The notes under the pieces are model-generated. The model saw only the letters and a program-made list of their open reading frames with translations. It was not told the DNA's origin and did no database searches. From Manduca sexta (Eukaryota; Arthropoda; Insecta; Lepidoptera; Sphingidae), in contig NC_051139.1 of assembly GCF_014839805.1 (NCBI RefSeq), positions 1,612,001-1,676,000 on the forward strand: DNA of 64,000 nucleotides. Direction: 5' to 3'. How positions within the stretch are numbered: position 1 is the first letter of the stretch; every line of letters begins with the position of its first letter. Made by a program: the position numbers and the translations under genes. Below, piece after piece: positions 34,316-46,453 of the stretch.

Positions 34316-35272
34316 GAGATTTGTCTCATTGGAAACAATAATTGGGAAGTGGAAGAAAAAAATTAATATAGGAAAATATTTACAGTAATGGCTAGAACAT
34401 TGATATGAAATAAGTTATTATTTTTCCGTTGATTTTAATATTTATTGAAGTTGGTCATGCCATCAGCGCCGAGGAAAAACCTAAAAATATATTCTAAATT
34501 ACGATTATTAATTCACAACATTCGACTGAGCAGAACATGGTTTAACTTCGTAAAGACGATAATTAATTTATCCCAAGAGTAACATATTTAGTACGCATTA
34601 TAATATGTTAAAATACATTTTCACGTAAACCCAACAAAATTAAACTGACAAAGCCGAGTGTATAACGCCTCGGCCGCAACCCAGACGCCTCAATTTACTT
34701 CATGTTTATATTTCACAAAACTTAAATAGGATTTGTTGACACATTTCGCACATTAAACTTAAGGATATAGGAGGTCGTCATCGACCCACCTTCTCCCCTA
34801 TCCCACCCCACTCCCGCCATACACGTAACGTGTACTCAACTCTCAACAGTGATATAAAGGGATTTCGGCGTCGTGATAGAAAAAAAAAACATCGATGTGA
34901 CTTTGTAAAGTTCATACAATTTCTTTTATAAAGGAAACGCTGCGACTGGCGGGCGAATTTCATTGTGTTGTAAGGTTAAATAGGTCGACTTTGGACGTTT
35001 ATTGGGACGGTTTACGTTGAAGGATCTTTGTAAAGGTCTCGTTGTGTTTTACTGACGTTTTATCGTTGTATTTTTCTTGAATGTGTAAATAACGCGGGTT
35101 GTTTTCACGGCGAACGCTTTGACAGCGGTCTTGTATGTTGCCATATATTTTGTTATTGATGTTGGTCCCATCTTACTAAAATAATGTTATGATGGATCTT
35201 ACAATAAGTTTTTATGGCGTGTACATTAATGCGAGAAAACCTTTTTGCTCTTTGATTGACAAGTTCATTATT
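34316..35272. other. AT-rich intervening sequence
   Basis: No gene. The minus frame 34778-34963 is arginine/phenylalanine-rich and unsupported. Confidence 0.4.
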
Positions 35273-35490
35273 CACTAGCTTTCGTTCGCGCCTCTGCTAG
35301 TGTGAAAAGGTTTTCCGGCTTATAGTCCCACTGTATATTTTACCGGGTTAGAATGTAGCCTATGTCCTTCCCAAGGTCTCAAACTATTCTCCATACCTTC
35401 ACCAAAATCTGTTGGGTAGTTTATAAGCATATCGCGTTCAGGCAAGCAGGCAGGTTCGGCGGGAGACATATGGTATAAAAATACCTAATT
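35273..35490 (+). repeat. Family G copy (longer)
   Basis: Begins near 'cactagctttcgttcgcgcc', continues with 'gtgaaaaggttttccggctt', 'gtagcctatgtccttcccaa', 'caccaaaatctgttgggtag' and 'atatcgcgttcaggcaagca'. This is the typical order of a truncated LINE/RTE-like 3' region in Lepidoptera. Confidence 0.65.
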
Positions 35491-36179
35491 AGAATTAGCA
35501 TGTAAACGTGCTGGCAGTCGGATATCGCAAGCTACATCTTTCTAATATCAATTTCCTGCTACATCCTTGCCGCTTTCATGCAAGACACAGATTTTATTTA
35601 AATCAGGCTTAAAATATTACTGAAAAAGAAACGCAAAATCCGACAAAAATTACCATTCATTGTTTAGATTCAGCAAATCTAAAAGCCGTTTGATCTCAAT
35701 TGTACGGAACGAAACCGAGCCCCGAAATAATTCGCCTAATTCCCACCCCCCATTGCGTTCCCCACTTATTATTTATTATTTATCTGACATCCGAGACATG
35801 CCCGTGGCCCGAGCTGCAAATGGCGCCGGCGACGTCGCATGTTCCGATGTAATGAAAATAATATTTTACGAAGTTTAATCGTGGCGCGATCGTTAGTTGC
35901 TTTGTGTGTTTAATGCATTAGATATATCGCTACGTGTTCAGGTGTACTTCTTGGAATTTTGTTCGAACGGTTGCTGGAAATGATTGAATTTTACTAAGAT
36001 TTACTGTGCCATGTCGTGTCGGAGGTGTCGTTGTATTTTAAATGAAAGCTATTTCTGAATAAAAGCATAATGATATGGGTCCTAGTTCAGTATAGGTTTG
36101 AGTTATTATTATATTATCAGCTTTAGATATTTTTTAAATACCGACATAAAATTTTAAAAGACAAATTATAGAACTTTAT
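35491..36179. other. Intervening sequence
   Basis: The 72-codon + frame 35660-35878 has no domain. A CpG-rich spot 'ggcgccggcgacgtcgca' lies at about 35822-35839. Confidence 0.35.
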
Positions 36180-36480
36180 TTAAATTTAAACATCGAACGC
36201 CATGACTCCGACATCAAATACGCTCTGCACCCAGCGACAAGTTCACATCGTCGTGTCAATATCCTTTTGTAAGGCTGTCTGATCCCTTGTATTTGCCGAT
36301 CTGGGGTCAGGGTGAAAAACGAGATTTTTTTCTCTCGTAAGACGGCGAGTGCTAATAGAGTGGTTTGGGGGCGAGTTCGCTCCCCGAGCGGTTTCCTTAC
36401 GCCGACTTACTTTATGCAAATTGTTTGGGGGCTCGTGACGTCACGATGCTAATGCTTTTGTTACGCCCTTCTGTTATTAA
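36180..36480. promoter_or_regulatory. Motif-dense block, candidate enhancer
   Basis: Less AT-biased than its surroundings. Within 35 bases it has a POU octamer ATGCAAAT (36414-36421) and a perfect 12-bp palindrome CGTGACGTCACG (36434-36445) containing the CRE/ATF site TGACGTCA, followed by GCTAATG. Upstream is an imperfect dyad around 'gggggcgagttcgctcccc' (36368-36386). A conserved non-coding element is a reasonable inference; conservation cannot be tested from the sequence alone. Confidence 0.35.
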
Positions 36481-37369
36481 TGATGCGTTGTTATGTCGGC
36501 GTGAGGTTTGATGTTTGTGTATGTAAATCAATTTGTTAATATATGTTCTTGTTTATATTATTATATAAATATTTATAGGTTAAGTTGGCAACTGCTTTAT
36601 GTGTTAATTTTAAAATTTTCACATATTAATAAAAATACGATTCCCCGTTACCAGTAAATGATTATTTGTCTTTTTAGTCTTGTAAGCCGATATTTTTATT
36701 CAATTTATAAAACAAAATATCGTAAAAATTTCGATTAAAGTAAAATCGCCAATGACAATAAAACAGAAAATCGTATCAACTTTTTAATAAGATCTCGAAA
36801 AAGAGACATTTCAAACAAAAAGCTATGCAATTCGGTCCGCACAGAGGTCCGCGCGACCCGCACAATCCCACATAATCCCCGGGAAATAACAAAAATACGA
36901 AACTAGAAAGTTCATCTAAAAGGAAAATATTAATATCACCCGTGCCATCTCAGTTGCACCCTCGAGACGCGCTCTTATTTAGAAGCTGTCCAACTTTCAA
37001 CATAAATCAATTTATTTTTTCAAGGAAGGAAACGGAAGACAATAATATATCCCTAGAAAGTGTATGGGTTCCAAGGGAATGGTTACATTTCGAACTGATA
37101 ATAAAATTTCACGTTTTAAGGCTTTCTGGTTCAATGACCTTATGTGAGGGTAGTTTAATGTAAAAAGTGTGTTTCGGAAAATCTCGCCTGATTTAAAGAT
37201 TTTATTTCATATAGCGAGGTATGCCCGCGACAGCCTCTGAATTGGCTTTTACCGTTCTCAAATAATGGCTTGTTAGATAATACCTTTACTATGCTAATCT
37301 TGGTCGTATTTTCTTATATTAGTAATGAATCTTAGTATCTTTCAAAAATGGGGATTGGTTTTTATCGTA
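36481..37369. other. AT-rich intervening sequence
   Basis: The 73-codon + frame 36942-37163 has no recognised domain. No repeat recognised. Confidence 0.4.
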
Positions 37370-37555
37370 CACACACGCACGCACACATTCACTGACGCCT
37401 TTTATTACCAAAGGGGTAGGCTACGGTGCAGGTATTACACCGACTTTGCGCCGTGCGTATTCCGTCCCATGATGTGATAGGGGCAAAACCATCGCTATAT
37501 ACGGCACAAATTCCAGACTCTGGGCTGATACTGAGTAAAGAAACCCGACATCACA
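37370..37555 (-). repeat. SINE-1 copy 5, head missing
   Basis: Minus-strand tail and body ('atgatgtgataggggcaaaa', 'gcacaaattccagactctgg') are present but the tRNA-like head is absent beyond about 37555. A CA/CG-rich microsatellite (about 37371-37385) sits at the tail side. Confidence 0.75.
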
Positions 37556-37961
37556 TTAAGTTAATATAATCCTTTTTTGTATAATGTTAATTCCTTTTAT
37601 TTTATTTTTGTGAAGAAAAAAGTTTGGTAAAAACACAAAAGTATATAGGTGATTTCAAGTCTTGAATTTGTTCAGCTACTTATGTGGGTGACTGTACAAC
37701 AAAGGAAAAGAACACTTCAATACGAACACGCTGAAAAAATATATTTCATCCAAGAATGTTCAGCGAATTGCAGCCAATTTTACCCGTTACAGCTAAGTTG
37801 TATGCATTGTACGAAGCAATAAATTACAATGCAGCTGAAATAAATAATCATTTGAAGAAATTTATGGCTGTTACGTTCTTAGTTATTTTTATTAAACCAT
37901 AATTCTTACGTGCTTAAAGAATACGCAAAGTAAATATAAAGGTTTTTTTATTATGAAATCC
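37556..37961. other. AT-rich intervening sequence
   Basis: No feature recognised. Confidence 0.4.
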
Positions 37962-38082
37962 TTTTTTTTGTTTTCGCGGAGAAAGTGCGTTATGACTGCC
38001 ACCCAGCCTTCTTGGAGGGCAGATAAGAGGTTATGTTGGGGTCACGTGATAAAACTAACCTAACCTAACCTAACCTAACCTT
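37962..38082 (+). repeat. Interspersed unit ending in telomere-type (CTAAC)n
   Basis: 'agtgcgttatgactgccacc', 'ggagggcagataagaggtta' and 'tcacgtgataaaa' lead straight into five CTAAC units (38055-38079), the complement of the insect telomeric TTAGG repeat. I recall similar unit-plus-CCTAA junctions as recurrent in Lepidoptera, so a mobile unit carrying the block is more likely than an interstitial telomere scar. Confidence 0.6.
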
Positions 38083-39059
38083 ACAAACAAGTATATGTTT
38101 AATGATAACTTTGTCAACCGTAACAATAAATGAACCTTGTGGAAGCCACTTACATAAAGTCTTCTTAAAAAACATTAGGTCTAAATAAAATATTCAGCAG
38201 TTTTTAACGAAACACTATACTGATAGTCCAATCATTGATACAATTAATGAAGAGCGGAAATATTAAAACGCTCGGTTGAGCCGCTGATCGCATCGTGCAA
38301 ACAAACAATTATCAGCTTCGCTGACAGGTCGTGACATTTAATTATACGTCACCACAGCATATAGTAGCAAATTTAGTTTCAGTTCGCTTTGACATTTCAT
38401 ATCAATTAGAATCGGTATCGTTTAACAAAGCTGCGAGATAATATGGAAATATCGATATCGCTTTTGACGAATTATCAGTGTAATTCGTCGTAAGCGATTC
38501 TGCATCGGATTGAAAAGAAATGTTATGCATTATTTAAATTTTTGGTAAATATGACGTTCAATTTAAAATTGATATTTGGGGGAACAAAGCTTATGAACAA
38601 ATCGTTGCTCACTATTACAAGGTTCTATGTTAAATTTTATTCGGGTTATAAATTTAAATAAAAGATTTTCATATTGAAACTATTTTCAAATTAATAAAAT
38701 ATTTTCAAATTAAAGACTAGACACGACAATAATTCACGGTAAAGCCTTAACCTTTCGGCAATATTGAAAAAATTATTATTAAAATTTAATTTGCACATGA
38801 AATATAACAAAGAATCTTATAATATTGAGCTAGCGAATGTCGTGATTAGTAGCTGTTGATTTGGTGTGTAAGTAATTATTATGGATTCTAGATTTGACTA
38901 CATATGCCAGCATAACTAGTTGTCGCATAAAACTTTTTTTAAAGCTTGGCCTATATTATGAGATTATTGTCCGTTCATTATACAACATGGAACGAGTAGT
39001 CAGTTGCACGCAACATTCTTATTATGTTCTAAGTATTCATATAATATGATCATTAGTAT
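38083..39059. other. AT-rich intervening sequence
   Basis: An ATATCGATATCG palindromic run lies near 38449. No gene or repeat recognised. Confidence 0.4.
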
Positions 39060-39332
39060 TTTTTTTGTTTATTACTTTGAAATGACGAACTTGCCGTTTC
39101 TCTAATGGTAAGCGATACGACCGCTCATAAACAGTACCTAATCAAAGACTATCCAACACCTTGAATTACAAAGTAGTGTATGTTATTCCACTGCGCTTGC
39201 AGACTACAGCGTCCTTCAAACCAGAACACAACAGTGACTACACACTGCTGCTTGGCGGCAGAAATAGACGCTGCGGTGGTACCTGTCCACGCGGACTCTG
39301 ACATATGAAACACCTACCACCAGTAAAAGTAT
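39060..39332 (+). repeat. Family A copy
   Basis: Starts with a T-rich head ('attttttttgtttattactt'), then the family order through 'gtgactacacactgctgctt', 'ggcggcagaaatagacgctg' and 'acctaccaccagtaaa'. A middle block present in the 49 kb copy ('catctaaga'-type region) is deleted. The minus frames at 39216-39425 and 39238-39555 are products of this repeat; one shares a run of residues with the frame over the 31.2 kb copy. Confidence 0.8.
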
Positions 39333-40103
39333 TTGCAACATATCTCCAATACGACACAAATGCAAATTTCGGAACAACGCACCTGTTCGTTTCATCAGTT
39401 TGCAAATTTTTTTTTTCAAATGCATGTTCGATAATGTTTTCTATTACGATAACATAGATGCGTGTTCCAAACGTTGGACTATTTGTGCCAACGTTGGTCG
39501 ATAAAATTTGATTTGATAGCGAACATAACTGCGTCCGTGCTTGTGAAACACACAAATATGTAAATCACTGCGCAAATTGTATTGATCGTGTAAAAAAATG
39601 TAAGACGTTCAACATTTATGTAACAAAGGAAACCCGACGTTTGGTAATACGGTTTCAGTTTTGTGAGTTGTGACGTCATCCTCTATATTAATTAATATTA
39701 ATCTCGTTAGGTGTTTAGTAATTAAAATGATCCGTTATGTTATATAAGTTGTTATTATAATTATTGGAATTATTGATGTTTCGAAAATCTTTGGGTGTAC
39801 TTAAGTATCGTTAAAAACAAAATCTTTGCATTGATATAAATATCTTATTGTTCATAAAGTCCATTTACCTTTACTCGCGACTACGCCCTCACTGAAGTCA
39901 ATTACCAGAATACGAATAATTAACTAAAAAATCAATACCACGACACGTTTTTCCGAGGATTGTTTTTCTAACAAAGAAAGAATTTTTAAAATCTATTCAA
40001 TATATCAAATGATTACCGTATACGAACAAACGCAAACACTATATATTTCAACTTCCTTTTGTCATCATTCATTTTGATAAACTTTTTAATAAACTTTAAA
40101 ATA
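39333..40103. other. AT-rich intervening sequence
   Basis: A CRE-like TGACGTCA occurs at 39671-39678. Minus frames of 66-105 codons here lack domain support. Confidence 0.4.
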
Positions 40104-40298
40104 TAAAATGAGTTAGTATGTTGTTATTACATTTGTTTATTATTACTCTTCTTATTTGTTTTTCACTTTCTTTTATTATACACCTACCTCCGTCCACTCT
40201 ACACCACCCCAAGGTTGACTGGGAGAGAATGCTCATGGCATTAAGTCCGTCTGTATACCATGTGTACAAAGTGTTAATAAATAAATAAATAAAATGAG
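40104..40298 (+). mobile_element. 5'-truncated LINE-like insertion with 10-bp target duplication
   Basis: The insertion 40114-40288 ends in 'aaagtgttaataaataaata', an AAAT tail typical of lepidopteran LINE 3' ends, and includes 'gctcatggcattaagtccgt'. ATAAAATGAG at 40104-40113 and 40289-40298 fits a target duplication, though the A-rich part makes its left edge ambiguous. Only about 175 bases of 3' sequence remain; no coding capacity. Confidence 0.7.
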
Positions 40299-41739
40299 GT
40301 GAATTCACAATTAACCCTTTAAGAAAATCCGTCGCATCGACAGCGCATGCGAGTAGATGAAGGAGATTGATACTGTTATCAGTGGATCAGCACACGCACG
40401 GGTTAACCCGTCGCGCGCTATCAGCGCTGCGGGTCGGTGAGGCCGCTTGTACGACACGTTGATGCATAGGGTTTGATTAGTACCGTCGCGTACAATGATC
40501 GATTGTAATCACTTGCAATGATGAATATATTATTGAGACGTGTTGTTGGTTTAAGGCTCTTTGTTTCACTGCACTCCTTATACTATACATTACATGACTT
40601 ATATACTAAGTACACTACACACTATATGGTAGTCATGGGATATAGTATTTTGAAGTGATACTTTTCTTCTGATGAGGTACTTGCATTCTCATCTTTCAGA
40701 AGCATTATAATAAGACCTATTTTAACTTCCATTGCGGAGCGTTTGCTAGTAGTTGCTCCCTTAGTTGGGTCTATTTTATCTACTATATGAAAAACTAACT
40801 TTTGTTATCGCCTTATTCACCTGCAAAGATATTGTCTCACGGACAAAACATATGCATCATAACCCGACTAGAGCGAAAACCTTATTAAAATTGTGACAGC
40901 CGTTTACTCGCTTTGTTTATCATTTTTAAACCTCGGTCGCAGGTTTCATCCTATAAATTGACTATTCTCATGCTATGTGTTTGATTAAGTAATTGTATTT
41001 AAAAACAAACAGCTGCGGAAAAAATACAGCAGAGATTTGAACTGGGAAATGATCGAGTGCAAGGATTCTAGCAGAAGTAAATTAGTAAAGATATCTGCAT
41101 GTTTGGTAGAAATATACGCAATAATCGGTGAAATTTTGATGAAATTTGATACGCAGATACATTTCTAGAAGAGTCAGTATGTATAAACTTCTTATCCCCA
41201 AAAAATTCATAGCACAATTCATTTTATCCCCGGGAACCACTTTCATACCTCTGGACAAGGAAACAGAGGCTAGTTTTGATGTAAAAACGTACCGTACGGA
41301 ACCACTTGGCCTTGCTTACTGCAATTATTTATAAGGCTTTGCAGTTACATGATTCACGCACCGTAGATTCTCATTTGACACGCGATCAGTAATAAGATGC
41401 GCGCAGTCGTTCCGCTCCGATGGATCACGAGTGATATATCGTTCGGCTGAAACGAGACGGCATTAGCGTGACCATCTGACAGGCGGAGTCAAGCGCGTTT
41501 CTCTGATCCCTTCGATGAATAATTAGGATTTTATATTATTTAATTGTAGTTAGGAAAAGTGTAGGCAAATCTTTCAGTGTTTAGTAATTACACTCACTTA
41601 TCTATGCATCCATTAGTTGCGCCTCTGACTGCCCCTTCATAGGTAAACTTGTATCTATAATTTATACTATCATCAACTATTGGCCCGTAGAAGCTGTTTT
41701 CTGGTGAGAAGATATATTTTATATCCGCCAGGATAGCGA
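40299..41739. other. AT-rich intervening sequence with small relics
   Basis: At about 41135-41165 'tttgatgaaatttgatacgc' resembles family F. At about 41612-41645 'ttgcgcctctgactgcccct' resembles a SINE-1 tail. No gene. Confidence 0.4.
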
Positions 41740-41910
41740 TCACCTTACATATGATGTTAAATCCTGTCATAGTGGCCTACGTAAGTGTGCCATGTTCCGG
41801 GATCAGACTGTGTGTATCCGGTTTCAATTGGCCGGCATAATTGTGTCATCTGTTGAGTGATAATCAACTCTCGTTATTCGACATTCTATTGGACCGCACT
41901 CCACTTACCA
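41740..41910 (-). repeat. Family D copy
   Basis: Minus-strand match to the 3.9 and 43.3 kb fragments, with 'ccggcataattgtgtcatct' as landmark. It extends further 3' ('ccatgttccgggatcagact') in common with 58535-58660. Confidence 0.6.
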
Positions 41911-42304
41911 TCAGCTGCAGTGGGGTAATTTTACACACGTATAAAAAAAGAAACACCCACATTCATTAGCAATTAAACATTCCGTCGCATTACCGTCCAC
42001 ATAAAACAATGAATCTTTTTAATTGATATTGTGCACGTACGACCTCCTAGCTGATGGATTACGCCACTTATCAGTCGTTAGTCGTCGTGTCGGCCCGCGG
42101 AAGCCCACTTGATGCCTTTATTTATTGTGGGTCATGTATCTGATGACAACGAGCCTGATTGGTGTTTTAAAACATACGCAAATTTGGTTAGGATTTAAAG
42201 CTATACAAACATAGCAGGAAGCGTGGCAACAGCTCGCACTATTTGCAGGACACAATTAAGCAATCTCTAAATGTGGGTAGACATATTTTAGAGGGTGACT
42301 GGTT
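41911..42304. other. Intervening sequence
   Basis: No feature recognised between family D and the unassigned frame. Confidence 0.35.
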
Positions 42305-42637
42305 TTAATTAGAACTAAACCGATTATTACTTTTGTGACGCTTGCGTGACATGCGTTGCATACATTGTGTCTCGTACTCCCCAGTAACTTCACCGCCTAC
42401 TATTTTTTTCAAACGAGATCTTAACAATGCTTGCACAGCGTTGTTTGGCGACAGAAAATTAAGTACGTAATAACTACCCAGATGAGTGTTGTATGTAACG
42501 GACTTGTCACCCAGTGGGTAGATCTCACTCCTCATGTTGATCACAGTCGATGACCGCAACACACGCGTGACCCCAAACACACGGTTATCCAAACATGTCG
42601 TTAATTCTCCATTACAGTCGTTAATACGAATTAACAG
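42305..42637 (-). other. Unassigned open frame, 111 codons
   Basis: A stop-free minus-strand frame ending in TAA. There is no ATG near its 5' edge; the first ATG is internal (about codon 35). The first 40 or so codons favour C/G-ending forms (AAC, GTC, ATC, GAC, CTG, AAG, TAC) unlike the neighbourhood, which is coding-like. The C-terminal part is basic. No domain, signal peptide or catalytic motif recognised; no splice acceptor found at the 5' edge. Possible decayed gene piece, host or acquired, or chance. Confidence 0.2.
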
Positions 42638-42640
42638 TTA

Positions 42641-43139
42641 GCGTAAACTCGACCTTATAATTAACCGAAAGGGAACACCGATGTAATTTTATTAACGCAC
42701 TCCGGGCTATAAACGTCTTTGAGCAAATACGGTTAATGAATTATCTTTTTTATATCCGACGGTTAAGGTAATTGTGGGGTTGGATTTAACGCCGCGTCTC
42801 TGTTTTTTTTTTGTTGGCGAAATTAGTTTAGGTTCTTTTACGGGTAGCAAATTGGACGAACAACTGAGAAGTCGGAAGTATTTCGTCTGCAACAATTGAA
42901 AAAAAGGGAAAGAGGATTAATGGTTTTTCCTGGAAGGGGCTTTAATGGTACTGTTTTTTTATGGAATTGTGGTACATAAGTCTAGTTAATTTTAGCTGAC
43001 TTTGGACCGTAAATCCCTACCCTAAAAGTGATTGAGAAAAATAAAAAAAACTTAGTTGGGCTTCAGCAATCCTTCGCGTCACCTGTACGACGCCAGTGCT
43101 GTATTTAAAACTCAGATAAAAATCAAATATTTCCCACAG
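42641..43139. other. Intervening sequence
   Basis: The 62-codon minus frame 42707-42895 lies in the same orientation as the unassigned frame but shows no continuity with it. Confidence 0.35.
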
Positions 43140-43250
43140 GAGCAAATTACCGATAAAAGTAGCCTATATGTTAAGTAATGCAGGACATGGTTTATACGTG
43201 TGCTAAATTGCATCCAAATTTGTTCAGCTGTTGTAATTTATACAAGCACC
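43140..43250 (+). repeat. LINE/RTE-type relic related to family G
   Basis: 'ccgataaaagtagcctatat' and 'gctaaattgcatccaaattt' followed by 'gttcagctgtt' follow the well-known lepidopteran pattern 'gataaaaagtagcctatgt ... ccaaattt...aatc.gtt'. A diverged copy. Confidence 0.5.
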
Positions 43251-43280
43251 TCATAGTGACTTCACTGCACCTAATGTAAA

Positions 43281-43380
43281 CCAAAATGGGGTTCAGATAG
43301 AGTGTCGACTGACGACATATTATCCCAGGCCAGTGGATACAATTATGCCGGCCTGTGTGAAGAATACACCCGGATTGATG
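43281..43380 (+). repeat. Family D copy
   Basis: 'cagatagagtgtcgactgac' and 'gatacaattatgccggcctg' align with the 3.9 kb fragment in the same orientation. Confidence 0.6.
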
Positions 43381-46299
43381 CAGGAACCCGAACATTTATG
43401 ACGGGTTAACCAGCAAATGAAATTTTATAATTGTAATTTTAAAATCGATTTCGCCCGACGTCGGCACGCGAAGCACGCCCGCCGAATTTAATATGCCCGA
43501 TGGTAATTTACGAGCAGATTACACATTCATCTCAGAGGCTGAGCTTAAAATATAGCCGTTTATCTCGCGCCAATAACATAAGCCTAAATGATTTACACAG
43601 GCGGTTTAGTATTCATATCAACTAAGATTGATTTCGCATCGCTAGTAATTTTATAAATGCGAATATTACTGGTTGATTTTACTTTATAACTTGCTAGTTA
43701 ATATCCCACGCAAACAAAGCAAAATAACATGATTAAGAGGCTATTTATTGGACCATTGGAAACATTATTGAGTAATCCAAAAGCAACAGCGAAGTTGCCT
43801 TTTAACGTCGTTTTTTGGAAGATATTTATATCATCACAATTTAACAGATATGTTGCATAAAAATATGTAATTAGGTATTAACAAGCTATTTATATGTAAT
43901 ATCTTATGAACAGTTTCATTGTTATCTCCTTTTTCCTCAAATCCCTCTGCAAATCCCGATCGTGTCTTCCGACAGTTAAACTACGGCTAAATTTAAGTCT
44001 TTTCATATTTGTAACGGGTGCAGTTTTTGCTTTCCCCAGGCTACCATTTAGATACTAATTTAATTCATTGCTATATCCTGCTTGTGATAAGGGAAAATAC
44101 AAATACTCTATACTTAATGGAAGTGCCGTGTTTCAAATAAAGTCTCTTCCAAAGATATTCATCTTGCCTTCACTCGTTATCGTATTCAAACTAAGGATAT
44201 TGCTTCGGTTAAAGTTCTTTGTCCCTTCTACAGCAAAGGCGCTTTCTATTAAAATGCCACGTTTCTCAGTAAAGGCATTTAGTAATAAGAGCCGTGCAGA
44301 TTAATATATCTTGTGCAGTGCAGCATCCGACGGGTCAAGTGCCCCCGGCTGTGTCAAGGACCGGTCTCCCGGCCACCTATAAATTATGTTTCACAACACA
44401 TGCGAATTTAAATCTTAAGTCTCGGTGCTAGGATACCGATTCGTACTTGCGTGTCGATAAAAAAGTAACGTTTGTTTTTTAATTTTTTGGATGCTCGATG
44501 CGGATTTTTTGGCGCCATTGATGCGAAACCGATGTTGAGTTGGGAGGTAACAACATATTGAATGTTGATGGTTAGTTTTTTTGATTTTAATTTGTAATTG
44601 AATTTTGAGAGATTTTTAGTTTAATAAAAGTCGTCACACCACTACGTTAGTTACGACGTTGTTTTTCCGTCGCTTTTTACCGGTTGGATATTTTTTTATA
44701 AGTCATTCCGAAATATTTGACGTCTGATTTATGCTGGAAATTAATACAATTTTAAAAATAGACGTAGACTGTCGATTTTCATTTATTCAGTTGCTATGAG
44801 GTAAGGTACATATGGTTAACTGGAAATACATAAATCATAATATATAAATTCAAATTCGTTACAATCAATCGTAAGTCGAAATGTCAGGTTTATTGTACAC
44901 TTTTAGTAAGAATAAGTACATAATAAATATTCACTGTAGAACCCATGATCATAAATGACAATAAAGAAAACAAGTTAAATATTTCACTTCAAATTATTCT
45001 TTATTTGCTATAAGTAGCGTAAATAGAATAGTCCTTACTTACAATATGAATCCAGAAAGATGACAACGATTGGTGGAGTGGAAGCCCAGAGCTGAATTTT
45101 ATGCAAACCAAATTTTTTGAATCGTAAATAGAAATCCCATTGCTTGACCCGAAGATTAAAGGAAATACCTAGTCGATTTCATAACCGAAGTATTCCGACA
45201 GTATACACACGTAGCGAAGGAATGTTACCGCATTCCCCATAGCCTGTATCATATTTTATTAAATATCTGAAAGGCAAAGCGGCAGTTATACGTGTGTTAA
45301 TATAAAACGCTTTACAGACCGACAAAACGTCGCGAAGTTTCCGACACTTTCGCGGTTTGCCGAGCACGTAACCGCTCCTCGCGGGATTTCACAGGCTTTT
45401 GTTAAATCCTACTAGGTCTAGGTAAAGTTTAAAACTGTCCGCGGCTGTCGGTGGGCGCTAAGTGGCAAGTTGCGCCTTTTCGTCGCCAAATAGAGAAAAT
45501 TCGAGAGTGCTGTGAGCACGCTACCGTGTCGCGTGAACGAAATTCGTGTCCATTTTCCCCTGTAAAAGGTGTTTAATGTATTTTTCTTGGTTTTTAGCTG
45601 TGATAAACGGGGCGAATGTGCTGGATTTTTAACTCGGATGCACTGGCGTGTAATGTTTTCCAACTGTGCATGTGAGTGAGGCTACATTTTGTGTAATCTC
45701 TTTTATACACGTTTATAAATTGTATTAGATTTGTTTGAATTGGGAAAATGACATTTGATGACGTCACACAATTTTCTATATGGCTGACTCTTTAAAACAT
45801 TAAGAAACACTTTTCAATACATAAAGTAACAAGCAACATATCCCATTAGCATCAAACACGTAAGTCCAAAATAAAAAGACGATACCAGCTTATTTGTTTC
45901 AATACATTAACTACAAAGAAAAAGTGCGACGCTCGAATCACGTCGCGAGTTCCGCGCGCGTTCACAAGACATCGACGACTCCGGCATTATGATAACGACA
46001 CGAGAGTACGCAACAAGCACAAAGGACTCGGCTCAACATATTTTATTAATGATCTCGTGTTCAAGAGACGAGCCGGTCGCTTTTTTAGGGGAGGAACACA
46101 CGTAAAGGTTTTGAGGTGTCTATCGATTTTGAAGATAGATGTTTTTGAGTAAATGACGAGAGGAATGAATAGCTCGCTTCCTAGTATGCCTATAAATAGG
46201 AAAAAAATCATATATATTATGATTCTGTGCATGTAACTACACTGAGATTATCCAGATTTCATGTCTCATAATACCCAGTTATTACACTAATAATACTAC
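43381..46299. other. AT-rich intervening sequence
   Basis: No gene recognised in 2.9 kb. A CRE-like TGACGTCA is at 45759-45766 and a CpG-rich spot at 45940-45965. Frames of 62-81 codons at 44068, 45179, 45418 and 45987 lack support. Confidence 0.4.
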
Positions 46300-46345
46300 C
46301 GAGCTGTAGAAATAGACAAAGCTATGGCGGTACATTTACAAACAA
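46300..46345 (+). repeat. Family A short fragment
   Basis: 'ctgtagaaatagacaaagct' then 'atggcggtac' matches the interior of family A, as at 15.5 kb. Confidence 0.4.
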
Positions 46346-46453
46346 AAAATCCACCGAGTCGAATAAAACAAAATTAGTTATCACAGACAAACATTAAATA
46401 ACAACAGTCATTACAAAGGCTGAAAACACGAAATGAACACTGAAACCCTTGTT

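Noticed and set aside
31193..39555. Minus-strand frames with similar peptides at 31.2 and 39.2 kb, suggesting a small gene family
   Set aside because: Both are antisense translations of family A repeat copies.
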